Assembly (NCBI GenBank): GCA_964235605.1
Contig: CAXSCR010000051.1
Span: forward strand, 1 to 34,649
Source of the DNA: DATCRE01 sp964235605
GTDB lineage: Bacteria; Bacteroidota; Bacteroidia; Cytophagales; Cyclobacteriaceae
Reading direction: 5' to 3'
Length of the DNA stretch: 34,649 bases
Shown here: in pieces, positions 1-8,559 of the stretch
Position numbering within the stretch: the stretch's first letter is position 1
How the letters are laid out: the number at the start of each line of letters is the position of its first letter
Notes under the pieces: model-generated
Database searches by the model: none
Told to the model about the DNA's origin: nothing
Seen by the model: the letters and a program-made list of their open reading frames with translations, nothing else
Made by a program: the position numbers and the translations under genes

Positions 1-490
1 GAATTTAGCCTTTATTCCATATTTTATACCAATCAGGTCAGGAGTTCTGAATCTATGAATGGATACCGCTAGAGAAACCAAGAATCTATCACCACTATCA
101 ATTAGCGAAACCGTAAATAGAGGAACCGGATGCGGGAAATCCGCTAGTCCGGGTCTGTAGGGGAGCGGGGAGGAAACGAACCGCTCTACCTGGAAAAAAA
201 AATGATAGTTGATTAAGCGTCATTTCACTAACTATTGATATAAAAAAAGAATTCCGTCTCATGATGTTTTAGAAAAGGTGTTTGTTTTACGGGAACGCTA
301 ACCATTTTAAGAATGCTTTATGAACTGGATTGCATTGTCATCTGCAGCTTTTACTTATTCGTTACAAATCCTTACTTAACATGAGCCCCATGTGAGTCAC
401 CTGCATAATACTTTAAAAATCGAGCTAGCAGCCCAAAGCTAGCAGCCAGGAGCTTAAAAGCGATTCCCTGCCTACTTTTCAAACCGGGAC
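1..490. other. Gene-free left edge, partly group II intron remnant
   Basis: No convincing protein-coding gene is seen here. Positions about 120-190 resemble the 3' end of a group II intron (separate entry). The reading frame open from base 1 to about 114 does not resemble a reverse transcriptase C-terminus that I recognise. From 200 to 490 the sequence is AT-rich and I see no structure in it. The window edge cuts whatever lies upstream, so an intron-encoded protein could be just outside. Confidence 0.5.
122..190 (+). mobile_element. Degenerate group II intron 3' end (domains V-VI)
   Basis: Bases 123-155 can fold into a 34-nt-class domain V hairpin: GAACCGGA at the base pairs with TCCGGGTC, and GCGGG pairs with TCCGC around an A-rich tip. 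The following CTGTAGGGG linker and a second helix (GAGCGG at 163-168 with CCGCTC at 181-186) fit domain VI. The string TACC then leaves A188 as a bulged branch-point candidate. The order domain V, CTGTgAGGGG-like linker and domain VI is what I know from bacterial group II introns. Against an intact intron: the usual AGC triad reads AAC with a mismatch opposite, and no clean 3' AY end follows the branch point. The rest of the intron lies outside the window. Confidence 0.6.
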
Positions 491-1432
491 TTAATATTTA
501 GCATTCTTCAGAAATGATACCGTCCGTTCTTCAGACCAATAAACCCCTTTTGAATTTAGTTCAGTAAAACCAACATGACCACCACGCTCAGGGCTTTCAA
601 ACTTTACGAAAGAATGGTCTTTCAATTGATTAATAGGGAAGCATTTTTCAGATAGAAATGGATCATTCTTCGCATTTATAATCAGGGTGGGAACTTTAAT
701 TGAATCTAGAAATCTAATAGCGCTGCATTGATTATAATAATGGTCGGCATCACGGTACCCATGCAAAGGTGCTGTGTATTGGTCGTCAAAATCTTTCAGC
801 GTTTTTATTCCTTCGAGGTTGTTTAAACTCAGGCCGGGCATCAAACTGGCTTTTGCCCTGATCTTATTCTTTAAACTCTTTAAAAACCGGTTGGCATATA
901 TCCGGTTACCCGGAATAGATATCTTCTCGCTGCTTGATTTCAAATCCAAAGGAACCGAGATACCTACAACTTTTTTAATAATAAGCGGTAATCCTTCACC
1001 AGCATATTTCAATGTCAGGTTCCCACCCAGACTAAAGCCAACAAGACTTATATCATCATACTGTTCTAGGTGCTGGGCATAGGCAACGATGGCTGCCAGA
1101 TCTTCTGTAGCCCCGCTATGATAAAAGCGTAGTTGGTGGTTCATTGTAATTCCGCACCCCCTAAAATTCCAAGCCAGTACATCGAATCCTGCCTGATAAC
1201 AGGCCCGAGCCATGCCCCTAATGTACGGACGTTGATTACTGCCTTCTAATCCATGAGAGATAATAACCAATCGTTTTGAATTTTGAGAACTCAAGCTTAT
1301 TTCTAAAAAGTCCTCATCGGGAGTTTTAATGATTTCTGATTTTTGAAAATCGAAATCGACTCTTCTGATTACCGCTGGATAAATTGTTTCAAGATGTGCA
1401 TTAAATAGAAAGAAAGGCGGCTTGTATTGCAT
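491..1432 (-). CDS. YheT-family alpha/beta hydrolase
   Basis: This 313-residue protein matches the COG0429/YheT group of predicted alpha/beta-fold hydrolases. N-terminal NAHLETIYPA is the typical family opening. HGLEGS (60-65) fits the oxyanion region, and GFSLGG (132-137) is the nucleophile elbow with Ser134. Asp257 in NAKNDPF and His286 in GGHVGF complete a plausible catalytic triad. There is no signal peptide or membrane segment, so it is probably cytoplasmic. Family members are thought to act as esterases or lipases, but the natural substrate is unknown. The gene ends the minus-strand run that includes the YfiT-like and TerC genes, 75 nt downstream of the former, so co-transcription is possible. 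The ATG lies in a TTATGCAT-like context with no clear Shine-Dalgarno sequence. The family call is firm; the reaction is not. Confidence 0.9.
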   Translation of the reverse strand: MQYKPPFFLFNAHLETIYPAVIRRVDFDFQKSEIIKTPDEDFLEISLSSQNSKRLVIISHGLEGSNQRPYIRGMARACYQAGFDVLAWNFRGCGITMNHQLRFYHSGATEDLAAIVAYAQHLEQYDDISLVGFSLGGNLTLKYAGEGLPLIIKKVVGISVPLDLKSSSEKISIPGNRIYANRFLKSLKNKIRAKASLMPGLSLNNLEGIKTLKDFDDQYTAPLHGYRDADHYYNQCSAIRFLDSIKVPTLIINAKNDPFLSEKCFPINQLKDHSFVKFESPERGGHVGFTELNSKGVYWSEERTVSFLKNAKY

Positions 1433-1507
1433 TTATGCGGATGACAGAAGGTACGAAGTATGAAAGACGAGGTACGCGTAGCTTAGACAAATTCCAAAAT
1501 AAACCTT

Positions 1508-2035
1508 CTACTTCTTGTTAGCAACGAGGTTAATATGGCCTAGATGATGTTCACCGTGCCAGGCATACGTAGCAATTATACGTGCCACAGAAACGTTCTT
1601 CTTTGTTTCGGGATGAATAAATTCTTTTAGTAGATCTTCTTGTTTAAGGTTCTTAAGCAAAGAGACTAACTTTACATGGAGGGCTTTTAAAAGAACAACG
1701 GCAGGGGCTGGATCTAATAACGCATCGGGTGTCTCCGCCCAGGCCTTTTCATCATACGCTTTAATAGTTGGGATGCTTTCAGTAAGAGACCATTTAATGC
1801 GGATATAGGCGTTTAAATGGCTATCAGGTAAGTGATGCAATACTTGTCGGATGGTCCAACCACGTTCGCGGTATGGGGTATCTAGCTGTGCGTTTGAGAA
1901 ATTCTTAATCGCCTCCTCAATTTTATAGGGGAGTGCTTCAATCCTGGTTATATTAAGATTGGTCTCTTCCTTAGTGTAAGCATCTTTTGGTGTGAACTTA
2001 CCTATTGGGTAGCGGCGTAAATCGTCATTATTCAT
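1508..2035 (-). CDS. YfiT/DinB-like bacillithiol S-transferase family
   Basis: The product is a 175-residue four-helix DinB/YfiT-type protein when started at MNNDDLRRYP. An upstream in-frame Met at 2092 would add 19 residues that lie inside the TerC coding region and look non-native. Family signs are RERGWTIRQVLHHLPDSH (His67/His68) and YAWHGEHHLGHI (His160, His164, His167). These positions match the metal-binding histidines expected of YfiT-like proteins. In Bacillus, relatives act as metal-dependent bacillithiol transferases or detoxification enzymes; the substrate here is unknown. The start codon overlaps the end of the TerC gene in the 8-nt string ATGAATAA, which implies translational coupling. 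It is probably cytoplasmic. Some databases call this family a putative metal-dependent hydrolase. Confidence 0.85.
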   Translation of the reverse strand: MNNDDLRRYPIGKFTPKDAYTKEETNLNITRIEALPYKIEEAIKNFSNAQLDTPYRERGWTIRQVLHHLPDSHLNAYIRIKWSLTESIPTIKAYDEKAWAETPDALLDPAPAVVLLKALHVKLVSLLKNLKQEDLLKEFIHPETKKNVSVARIIATYAWHGEHHLGHINLVANKK

Positions 2036-2789
2036 GGGCTTCTTCCTTTGCTTTCTTTCGGCTTTTGCGTATCCGAATATTAACCATTTCAATAATCATT
2101 GAGAAAACAATAGCAAAATAAATGTATCCTTTTGGCACTTGCTGATGTAAACCTTCCAAAAATAACATGAACCCAATAAGAATCAAGAAACCCAATGCAA
2201 GCACTTCCATGGAAGGATGCTCGTGAATGAAATTACTTATTTTACCAGAGAAAATGATCATAATCCCAATTGAAAGAACGACAGCAATAATCATTATTGA
2301 AACCATGTTGGTTAATCCCACGGCAGTTAAAATTGAATCAAAGGAGAATATGATGTCGAGAAGTACAATTTGAATTATTATGCCTGAAACGTTGGCTTGT
2401 TTAGCACTACCTCCTGAAGACATCTCTTCTTCCTCGCCTTCCATTTCATGATTAATCTCACGTGTGCTTTTGGCAATAAGGAACAGTCCACCAAAGATTA
2501 GAATAAGATCACGACCACTTATGGGCAGAGCTTCATGGCTCATGAATGTGCTCGGTATAGTAAACAGTGGATCTTTAAATTTCATCACCCAGGTAATTGT
2601 GAGAAGCAATAGAATACGCACAAGCATAGCCAGTAAAAGACCAATATTTCGAATTTTCGCCCGTATCTCTATAGGAAGCCTATTGGATACAATCGAAATA
2701 AAAATAATGTTGTCAATTCCTAAAACAACTTCAAAAAAGGTAAGCGTGAGTAAGGCAAGCCATGTTTCCGCTTTTAAAAAGATTTCCAT
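2028..2789 (-). CDS. TerC-family integral membrane protein
   Basis: This 253-residue protein is very hydrophobic, with about seven membrane segments. It carries the TerC signatures EVVLGIDNIIF (around 20-30, acidic residues Glu20 and Asp26) and LLDIIFSFDSILTAVG (Asp145 and Asp151 in a membrane helix). A charged loop near 117-124 (EGEEEEM) separates the two halves of the inverted repeat typical of the family. Family members (COG0861) are linked to metal-ion (especially manganese) export and tellurite resistance, but the cargo cannot be told from sequence. The C-terminal tail (RKSRKKAKEEAHE) is basic and probably cytoplasmic. The gene is first in a minus-strand run, overlapping the YfiT-like gene by 8 nt. 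No riboswitch of the yybP-ykoY type is evident upstream. Confidence 0.9.
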   Translation of the reverse strand: MEIFLKAETWLALLTLTFFEVVLGIDNIIFISIVSNRLPIEIRAKIRNIGLLLAMLVRILLLLTITWVMKFKDPLFTIPSTFMSHEALPISGRDLILIFGGLFLIAKSTREINHEMEGEEEEMSSGGSAKQANVSGIIIQIVLLDIIFSFDSILTAVGLTNMVSIMIIAVVLSIGIMIIFSGKISNFIHEHPSMEVLALGFLILIGFMLFLEGLHQQVPKGYIYFAIVFSMIIEMVNIRIRKSRKKAKEEAHE

Positions 2790-3071
2790 TCGTGCGTTTT
2801 AGGGACTTTTAAACTTTAAAAATAGGATAACTACCATTATCCTCCAAAATACAGTTCTGCATAGAAGCACCTTTTTTTAGTGTAATTTTTTGTAAATATA
2901 ATAGGTTTATACGTGCATTGCCGCTGCGCTACCTGCCACTAAACCTTTTATCTATAATCTAAAGGCAGCACAAAGCTTGTTTAATTTAGGCTTTTATAAG
3001 TTTAAACAGCGTATGGTAAATTTTGTGTTAGCATAACCTAATTTTTTGGGGAGATAGTAAAATTATTTATG

Positions 3072-4511
3072 CTATGGATTAAGTCCTTGTAAAAACATTT
3101 TTAATGATTCAACACAGTTTTCAGCATTTCCTTCAATGATGCGAATATTTTGGTTCTTGAAGCTGTCCATATTCATTTTAGAGCCGGCTGCAGTTACTAT
3201 GGCTTTACCTTTAATTGGTTTTCTGCGCCCAAAGCCAGGTGCTTTAAGTAAGTCTAAGGCTTTCATGCGTACCCATTGTTCGTTCACTTTGCCTTTATAT
3301 ATTACAGCAGCATCAAAGTTTCGTAGGCTATCGATGTGTTTCTCTCTTAACTCCAATAGTTCACCGTTAAATTCGGGCATCAATACTTTAAAACCAGATT
3401 TTTGAATCAGCTCAACAAAAGGAAGTACCTCGTGAGAATCAACCCGGTCATGCATTAAGTAAATTGCGCAGCCAACATCTTCTAATACTTTTTTATCATT
3501 GAGTCCGATTAGTTCTTCACGTATAATATTTTTAAAATCTTCTAGCTCGTTTTGCAATATCTCTGCACCTTCTTGCCCATCTATGTTAAGCTTTATATTT
3601 TCTATAAATGCCTTTTGCCGTTCGCTTGCACTATTAAGAGAAGGAGAGATCCAAATCAATCTTGTATACTCTTCATTGGCTTCTCTTGATTGGAGGCTTT
3701 TTGCAGCAGCAAATTTATTTTGAAGATCAACAACAGAAAGCTCAGAGCCGTTTGGAATTTCACCATAAGAGGTACCAATTAAATGAATAGATAAATTGCT
3801 TTCTTCTAAGTTGCTCTTCACTAAGCGTTCGAGATCTGTGATGTTACTTGGTAGCGTTTGATCCGGTAAAACGATGTAGCCACTTCGTTGAAGTTCTCTT
3901 TTAATTATGTTTCGTTCTATAAAAAGATCATGACTTGTTTCTGCCAGATAGATGGTTTTACGCGTGGAGATAGTTTTTACTTTTGGTGTGATGGGTCGGT
4001 CATCTAGATAGAGAAGCGTTTCGGAAATATCATTAGCAAGGTCAGCTATTTTCATCCAGTATTGTGGGTCTGCACCTGCACTTAAATAATCTAAATTTTT
4101 TGTTTCAGCTGAGGCTGGGTCAATTTGATACATTTCATAACCTACTAGTTCACGTAATCTTTTTGGTTGCTCCGGTGGTGTTAATGGTGTTTTAAATACT
4201 TTTAAAATCCGGTTTCTATTTTTTAGTGAAGCATCTACGACCTTACTAAATGCTTCTAGATTATATAGGCATTGCAATGAGTGCATAAAACTCTTTGATA
4301 AAATAGTAATGAGTACAGCTGCGTTATTAAGTTGAGGTGAGACCATAACATCATGTTCACTTTTTAACATAATGTTAGGTGTTTCACCCGTCACTTGAAT
4401 GAGCATGAATTCGAGGAATTTTTTGAATTGTGATACCCAACCCAGTTCGCTTTTCGCTGTTTCGTTATCATTATAAGCGAAAATAATCAGTACGTCAATA
4501 TCAGACCCCAT
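3072..4511 (-). CDS. Orphan protein with three TIR/DUF4062-like modules
   Basis: This 479-residue protein lacks a signal peptide and membrane segments. Three Rossmann-like modules can be read by eye. Module 1 (about 4-130) has a TIR-like start DVLIIFAYNDNE, the string GWVSQFKKFLE, and a S-x2-F-x2-S-x2-C stretch (72-81) followed by Glu86. Module 2 (about 185-290) opens KTIYLAETSHDL and continues ERNIIKRELQRSGYIVLPD, as in DUF4062/TIR-type modules. Module 3 (about 347-430) contains FVELIQKSGFKVLMPEF, FDAAVIYKGKVNEQWV and KAPGFGRRKP. Such modules are known from bacterial signalling and conflict proteins, where some TIR domains cleave NAD. No STAND ATPase, WD40 or other effector gene is adjacent. 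Whether it is an enzyme or a scaffold is inference. It stands alone, flanked by about 280 and 440 nt of non-coding DNA. Confidence 0.7.
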   Translation of the reverse strand: MGSDIDVLIIFAYNDNETAKSELGWVSQFKKFLEFMLIQVTGETPNIMLKSEHDVMVSPQLNNAAVLITILSKSFMHSLQCLYNLEAFSKVVDASLKNRNRILKVFKTPLTPPEQPKRLRELVGYEMYQIDPASAETKNLDYLSAGADPQYWMKIADLANDISETLLYLDDRPITPKVKTISTRKTIYLAETSHDLFIERNIIKRELQRSGYIVLPDQTLPSNITDLERLVKSNLEESNLSIHLIGTSYGEIPNGSELSVVDLQNKFAAAKSLQSREANEEYTRLIWISPSLNSASERQKAFIENIKLNIDGQEGAEILQNELEDFKNIIREELIGLNDKKVLEDVGCAIYLMHDRVDSHEVLPFVELIQKSGFKVLMPEFNGELLELREKHIDSLRNFDAAVIYKGKVNEQWVRMKALDLLKAPGFGRRKPIKGKAIVTAAGSKMNMDSFKNQNIRIIEGNAENCVESLKMFLQGLNP

Positions 4512-4948
4512 TAAGATGTTGGTTATGTTTATTGAATAGGCCGTGTTGCGTCATAGCTTTAAACCTTGGTAACTAATAAGGATGAATGGTCAGTTATTTA
4601 TTGACACGCTCTTTAGGATAAAGTTTCCAAGAACGATGTATCATATTCTAAACGACTACCCAGTTCAATAATAAATATAACGTTGAGAATTATCAGATCA
4701 AATTAACTTCGACTTCAAGTTGTATTGGGCAATTATTGTTAAGCAAGGTTACGTAGAGATATATTTCATATTGAAGGATAATACGCATTAATTTCTCTAT
4801 ATTCATATAATATGTAATGCGAATTTGGTAACCAGCAATATAGCACATGGGGCTAGGTCAAAAACGTTCTAGATTCAATCAAATCCTACATTCCGTAAAA
4901 AAAGCGTATAATCTTTAGTAGTATTGTTAATATGAAATTAATGACGTT
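4512..4948. other. Divergent intergenic region, no clear features
   Basis: These 437 nt separate the divergent TIR-like and PorE-like genes. The stretch is AT-rich, with stops in all frames and only a weak hairpin (AACTT/AAGTT near 4705-4725). I see no TAnnTTTG box in good position for either gene, and no RNA gene or repeat. Promoters for both neighbours must lie here, but I cannot place them. Confidence 0.5.
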
Positions 4949-7288
4949 ATGATAAAAAGGACTTTTATACTGTTTTTCATTTTATTATTGGTCTCTCTCA
5001 AAATTTTTGCGCAATCCAGTAAGTCACTTTCAGACGCGGAGCGTTTTTATGGGATTAAAAGTTATGAACAAGCACTTCCACATTATCTAAAAGCCATTGA
5101 AGACGGTGTTAAAGACCCTATGGTATATTACAAGACAGGTGTATGTTATCAAAAGTCAGATCAAACAGATGAAGAGTTAAAAGCCATCCCTTATTTGGAA
5201 TTTGCGCTCAAAAATGGTTCAGGTTTACCCAGCACCACCAAATTTGATTTAGCACATCTTTACTTAAGAAATGAAGAGATTCAAAAGGCAATTGACAATT
5301 TTACCGCTTATAGAGAGTCTGCAAAAGCAGATAAGAAAGTTGTGGCTGAAGCTGATCGCGCATTAGAGAGTTGTAATAATGCGGTAGCGCTAATGTCAAT
5401 ACCTCGCAATATAAAAGTCAACAATTTCGGTTCGATCATTAACACTAAGTATACAGAATACAATCCCGTAGTGTCTGCCGATGAGAGCGTAATGGCTTTT
5501 ACAGCATTGCGGCCAAATACAGGTAAAACTAGAACGGGAGATAAATTTATCGAAGAGGTCTATATCTCTTACAATGACTCAGGAAACTGGTCAGAACCTA
5601 AACTGGTTCCTATAGCATCTCAATACAATGTGGGTACAGCTGGCATATCGGCAGATGGGTTGAAAATGTTAATTTTTATGGGCGGCATTTCAGATCCCGG
5701 AAGTTTGTTTCAAATTAACAAAGCAGGTGATGGATGGTCAAAGCCCAACCTTATAAATTCATCTATCAATACACCAAAATTTCTTGAGACAACCGCGAGT
5801 ATTACACCAGATGGTAAAACCATTTATTTCGCTAGTGACCGTGCTAATGGACAAGGGGGGTTAGACATTTATAAAACTCATCTAGGGTCTAATGGACTAT
5901 GGAGTTCTCCTGTAAACCTGGGGCCAGAGATAAATTCGAAATTTGATGAGGATGCACCCTTTATTCACCCAGATCAAAAAACATTATTCTTTACTTCTAA
6001 CGGCCATAGTTCTATGGGTGGACGTGATATTTTTGTTTCCAAATTAATAAACAATAAATGGACTCATCCTGAGAATATGGGATATCCAGTTAACACAACT
6101 TCGAATGACAATTATTTTACGCTTATTGCTGATGGAACCCGTGGTTATTTTTCATCAGATCGCAAAGGCGGCCTCGGTGATCAAGACATTTATTTTCTGA
6201 ACATGCCAGAGGAATCTTCAAGCATTCCCCTAACTATGATTAAAGGAAAAATCCTTAATGCGGAAACAGGGAAGCCCATACCTACGAAAATTTATCTCAT
6301 TGATAAAGCTACCAAAAACAAACTTGATTTTGTTTACAATCCCGACCCTAAAACAGGTAACTACTTAGTTATACTTCCCCCTTCTAAAAACTATGATATG
6401 ATTATAGAGTCTGAGGGATTCCTGCCTTATACACTAAATATTAATGTGCCCAATCAAGAGTATTTTTATGAACTGTATCAAATGATAAGTTTAAAAACGA
6501 TTAAGCAGTTCGATGTAATTGTTGGACAGGAAGTTCTTGTAAAAAACGCTTTTTATGACACTGACCAACAGATAAAAACAGATTTACGAAAAACGCATGA
6601 AGCTAAGATGTTGCAGACCGGTGATGTTGATGTTTATGATATGATGTTAGATCTGATGTCATCGCAGGATAAAGAAGGTATGGATTACATTGTCGATTTG
6701 ATCAATATGAAAAATCCTGTCGATGAAGTAAACTTCAATGAAAATGAGAACAAGAAAATTGAAACAGCAAAGCGTACGTATTACTACGACGAAAGTGATG
6801 AAAGCAAATTTGAACAAAAAGTAGTGGAAGGTAGGACTGTTTTCTCGCTACCTACTATGATGGTTTCTGATGAGGCAAAGATGCAAAGAGAACAGCCAGA
6901 GAAAAAAGCGGTTGCTTATGATAAAGCCGTTTTAGATAAAGCAGCAAAAATATATTTTGATGCCGGTAAAAGTGAGTTGAAAGCTCAATTCAAAATGGAA
7001 TTAGATCATTTACTAGAAATATTAAATAAACATGACGAGTTAGGCATTGAGATCTCCGGTTTTGCCTCAGCAGAGGGTACCGAAGAATTAAATCGTGAGA
7101 TATCTAACGCCAGAGCCATATCTGTTTTGGATTATTTAAATCACAAAGGTGTAGTGCGCAGGCGTATTGTTGCCAAAGGTTACGGTGCAACAAAAGGTCA
7201 ATCTGGAACAAAGGAAGAGGGCAGACGTGTTGAGATTAGAATTGTTGATTTGAATCAATTAACTGAAGAAGAGCCAGCGATGAAGTAA
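4949..7288 (+). CDS. PorE-like OmpA-family protein (TPR, propeller, CRD, OmpA)
   Basis: The 779-residue product starts with a signal peptide ending near IFAQ. TPR-like helices follow (about 28-150), then a PD40/WD40-like beta-propeller (about 155-415) with repeats such as GKTIYFASDR, QKTLFFTSNG and TRGYFSSDRKGG. A carboxypeptidase-regulatory-like fold (about 428-505, beginning MIKGKILNAETGKP) comes next, then a C-terminal OmpA peptidoglycan-binding domain (about 660-770) with KIYFDAGKSEL, ISGFASAEGTEELN and ISNARA. This order is that of PorE, a type IX secretion component tying the complex to peptidoglycan. Unlike PorE of Porphyromonas, no lipobox cysteine is visible, so it is probably a soluble periplasmic protein or a paralogue. 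Bacteroidota often carry several such paralogues, so a specific role in secretion or gliding is inferred. It is convergent with queA, 48 nt away. Confidence 0.85.
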   Translation: MIKRTFILFFILLLVSLKIFAQSSKSLSDAERFYGIKSYEQALPHYLKAIEDGVKDPMVYYKTGVCYQKSDQTDEELKAIPYLEFALKNGSGLPSTTKFDLAHLYLRNEEIQKAIDNFTAYRESAKADKKVVAEADRALESCNNAVALMSIPRNIKVNNFGSIINTKYTEYNPVVSADESVMAFTALRPNTGKTRTGDKFIEEVYISYNDSGNWSEPKLVPIASQYNVGTAGISADGLKMLIFMGGISDPGSLFQINKAGDGWSKPNLINSSINTPKFLETTASITPDGKTIYFASDRANGQGGLDIYKTHLGSNGLWSSPVNLGPEINSKFDEDAPFIHPDQKTLFFTSNGHSSMGGRDIFVSKLINNKWTHPENMGYPVNTTSNDNYFTLIADGTRGYFSSDRKGGLGDQDIYFLNMPEESSSIPLTMIKGKILNAETGKPIPTKIYLIDKATKNKLDFVYNPDPKTGNYLVILPPSKNYDMIIESEGFLPYTLNINVPNQEYFYELYQMISLKTIKQFDVIVGQEVLVKNAFYDTDQQIKTDLRKTHEAKMLQTGDVDVYDMMLDLMSSQDKEGMDYIVDLINMKNPVDEVNFNENENKKIETAKRTYYYDESDESKFEQKVVEGRTVFSLPTMMVSDEAKMQREQPEKKAVAYDKAVLDKAAKIYFDAGKSELKAQFKMELDHLLEILNKHDELGIEISGFASAEGTEELNREISNARAISVLDYLNHKGVVRRRIVAKGYGATKGQSGTKEEGRRVEIRIVDLNQLTEEEPAMK

Positions 7289-7336
7289 TCAGTTGCGTTC
7301 GACTTTTGCAGTAACCACAGACACTAATTATGTCTT

Positions 7337-8515
7337 TTATGGAATAATTAAAGAACTGTCGCCATAACTTAGAAAGCGGTAATTGTGTTGTATCGCTTCG
7401 TTATATATCCGCCTCCAATCTTCTCCTACAAATGCAGCGATCAATAGAATTAAAGTTGAACTTGGCTGGTGAAAGTTGGTAACAATGGCGTTGCATACCT
7501 TAAATTTGTACCCTGGATAAATAAAAATGCTGCTGTTCCCTACAATAAAATCTGTTCGATCATTATCCATCTTTTTGAGAATAGCCTTTAATGCATCTTC
7601 CTTCAATGACATAGAATCAGGGAGGTATGAATCTGTTTGTTTAATTAAAAATTCTGCATTGCTGTCATTCATTAACTTGTCGCCATACCAATAAAGACTT
7701 TCAAGTGTTCTCATAGATGTAGTCCCGACAGGAACGATAAACTTTTGCTGTAATAAATTTTCTACATTTTTTCGATACACTATTATTTGTTCACTATGCA
7801 TGGCATGATCAATGGCGTTTTCAGTTTTAACGGGCTGAAAAGTGCCTGCACTAACATGTAGCGTTATAAAGTCCGTACTGATATTTTTTTTCTTAAGCGA
7901 CTCAAAGACATTGTCAGTAAAATGTAATCCGGCGGTAGGGGCAGCCACAGCGCCTTCATATTGTGAATATATGGTTTGATAGCGTTCGCGATCTTCAGGT
8001 TCGGCACTGCGTTTTAGGTATGGTGGAAGTGGAGTCTCGCCTGATTGATTTACTACTTCCGCAAAAGATAGATCACCATTCCATCTAAATTCCACATAGC
8101 CTTCCTCACGATTCAGTAAATCAGCCTGGAGTAAAGTATCGTTTATGTTTTTAGTTAAAGGTTTGTTTGTCCAACGTTTCAGATTTCCTATAGCACATTT
8201 CCAGACACAGGTTTTGTGTGCTTGCATGGCTTGCACCATAAGATTAGAAGGGCTAATGGGAGTTAATAAAAATAATTCAATGACTGCGCCCGTGTCTTTT
8301 TGAAAATGGAGCCGGGCGGGTATCACTTTGGTGTTATTAAAAAACAACAATGAGTCTCCCGGCAAATAATCGCTTAAGGAATTGAATTTTTTGTGTAGTA
8401 TCTCGCCTTTGTTATATATCAACAGGTTTGAATCATCCCTTTTCGCAAGTGGATACAGCGCAATTCGTTCCTGCGGAAGGTTATATGTATAGTCGTTTAT
8501 GTTTAGATTCATCAT
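7337..8515 (-). CDS. queA: S-adenosylmethionine:tRNA ribosyltransferase-isomerase QueA
   Basis: QueA transfers the ribosyl part of S-adenosylmethionine to preQ1 in tRNA, giving epoxyqueuosine in the queuosine pathway. Hallmarks in this 392-residue protein are DDSNLLIY near the start, LLFFNNTKVIPARL, GAVAAPTAGLHFT, TLHVSAGTFQPV, VPVGTTSMRTLESL, TNFHQPSSTLILL and YRFLSYGDSSLI at the end. It is longer than typical 340-350-residue QueA because of an insert after RTLESLYW (roughly residues 266-315). I believe longer QueA-like forms occur in Bacteroidota, and a paralogue with a different role cannot be excluded. Two ATG codons are adjacent at the start. A TAACTTTG -7 box lies 10 nt upstream, implying a very short leader. 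The gene is divergent from menC with a 44-nt gap. Confidence 0.9.
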   Translation of the reverse strand: MMNLNINDYTYNLPQERIALYPLAKRDDSNLLIYNKGEILHKKFNSLSDYLPGDSLLFFNNTKVIPARLHFQKDTGAVIELFLLTPISPSNLMVQAMQAHKTCVWKCAIGNLKRWTNKPLTKNINDTLLQADLLNREEGYVEFRWNGDLSFAEVVNQSGETPLPPYLKRSAEPEDRERYQTIYSQYEGAVAAPTAGLHFTDNVFESLKKKNISTDFITLHVSAGTFQPVKTENAIDHAMHSEQIIVYRKNVENLLQQKFIVPVGTTSMRTLESLYWYGDKLMNDSNAEFLIKQTDSYLPDSMSLKEDALKAILKKMDNDRTDFIVGNSSIFIYPGYKFKVCNAIVTNFHQPSSTLILLIAAFVGEDWRRIYNEAIQHNYRFLSYGDSSLIIP

Positions 8516-8525
8516 GATTAAGCCG

Positions 8526-8533
8526 CAAAGTTA
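8526..8533 (-). promoter_or_regulatory. TAnnTTTG -7 box for queA
   Basis: Reading the minus strand, TAACTTTG matches the Bacteroidota primary-sigma -7 consensus TAnnTTTG exactly. It sits 10 nt before the first ATG of queA, so the transcript would begin only a few nucleotides upstream of the start codon. A matching -33 TTTG is not evident. Confidence 0.5.
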
Positions 8534-8559
8534 AACCGAAAGTCTTATTTTCGACTTAT

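Noticed and set aside
1508..2092. Longer YfiT-like protein starting at 2092 (MKWLIFGYAK)
   Set aside because: The extra 19 residues lie inside the TerC coding region and do not look like the family; the ATG at 2035 gives the normal length.
7289..7336. Terminator between the PorE-like gene and queA
   Set aside because: Only a 4-pair AGAC/GTCT stem near TTTTA; too weak to call.
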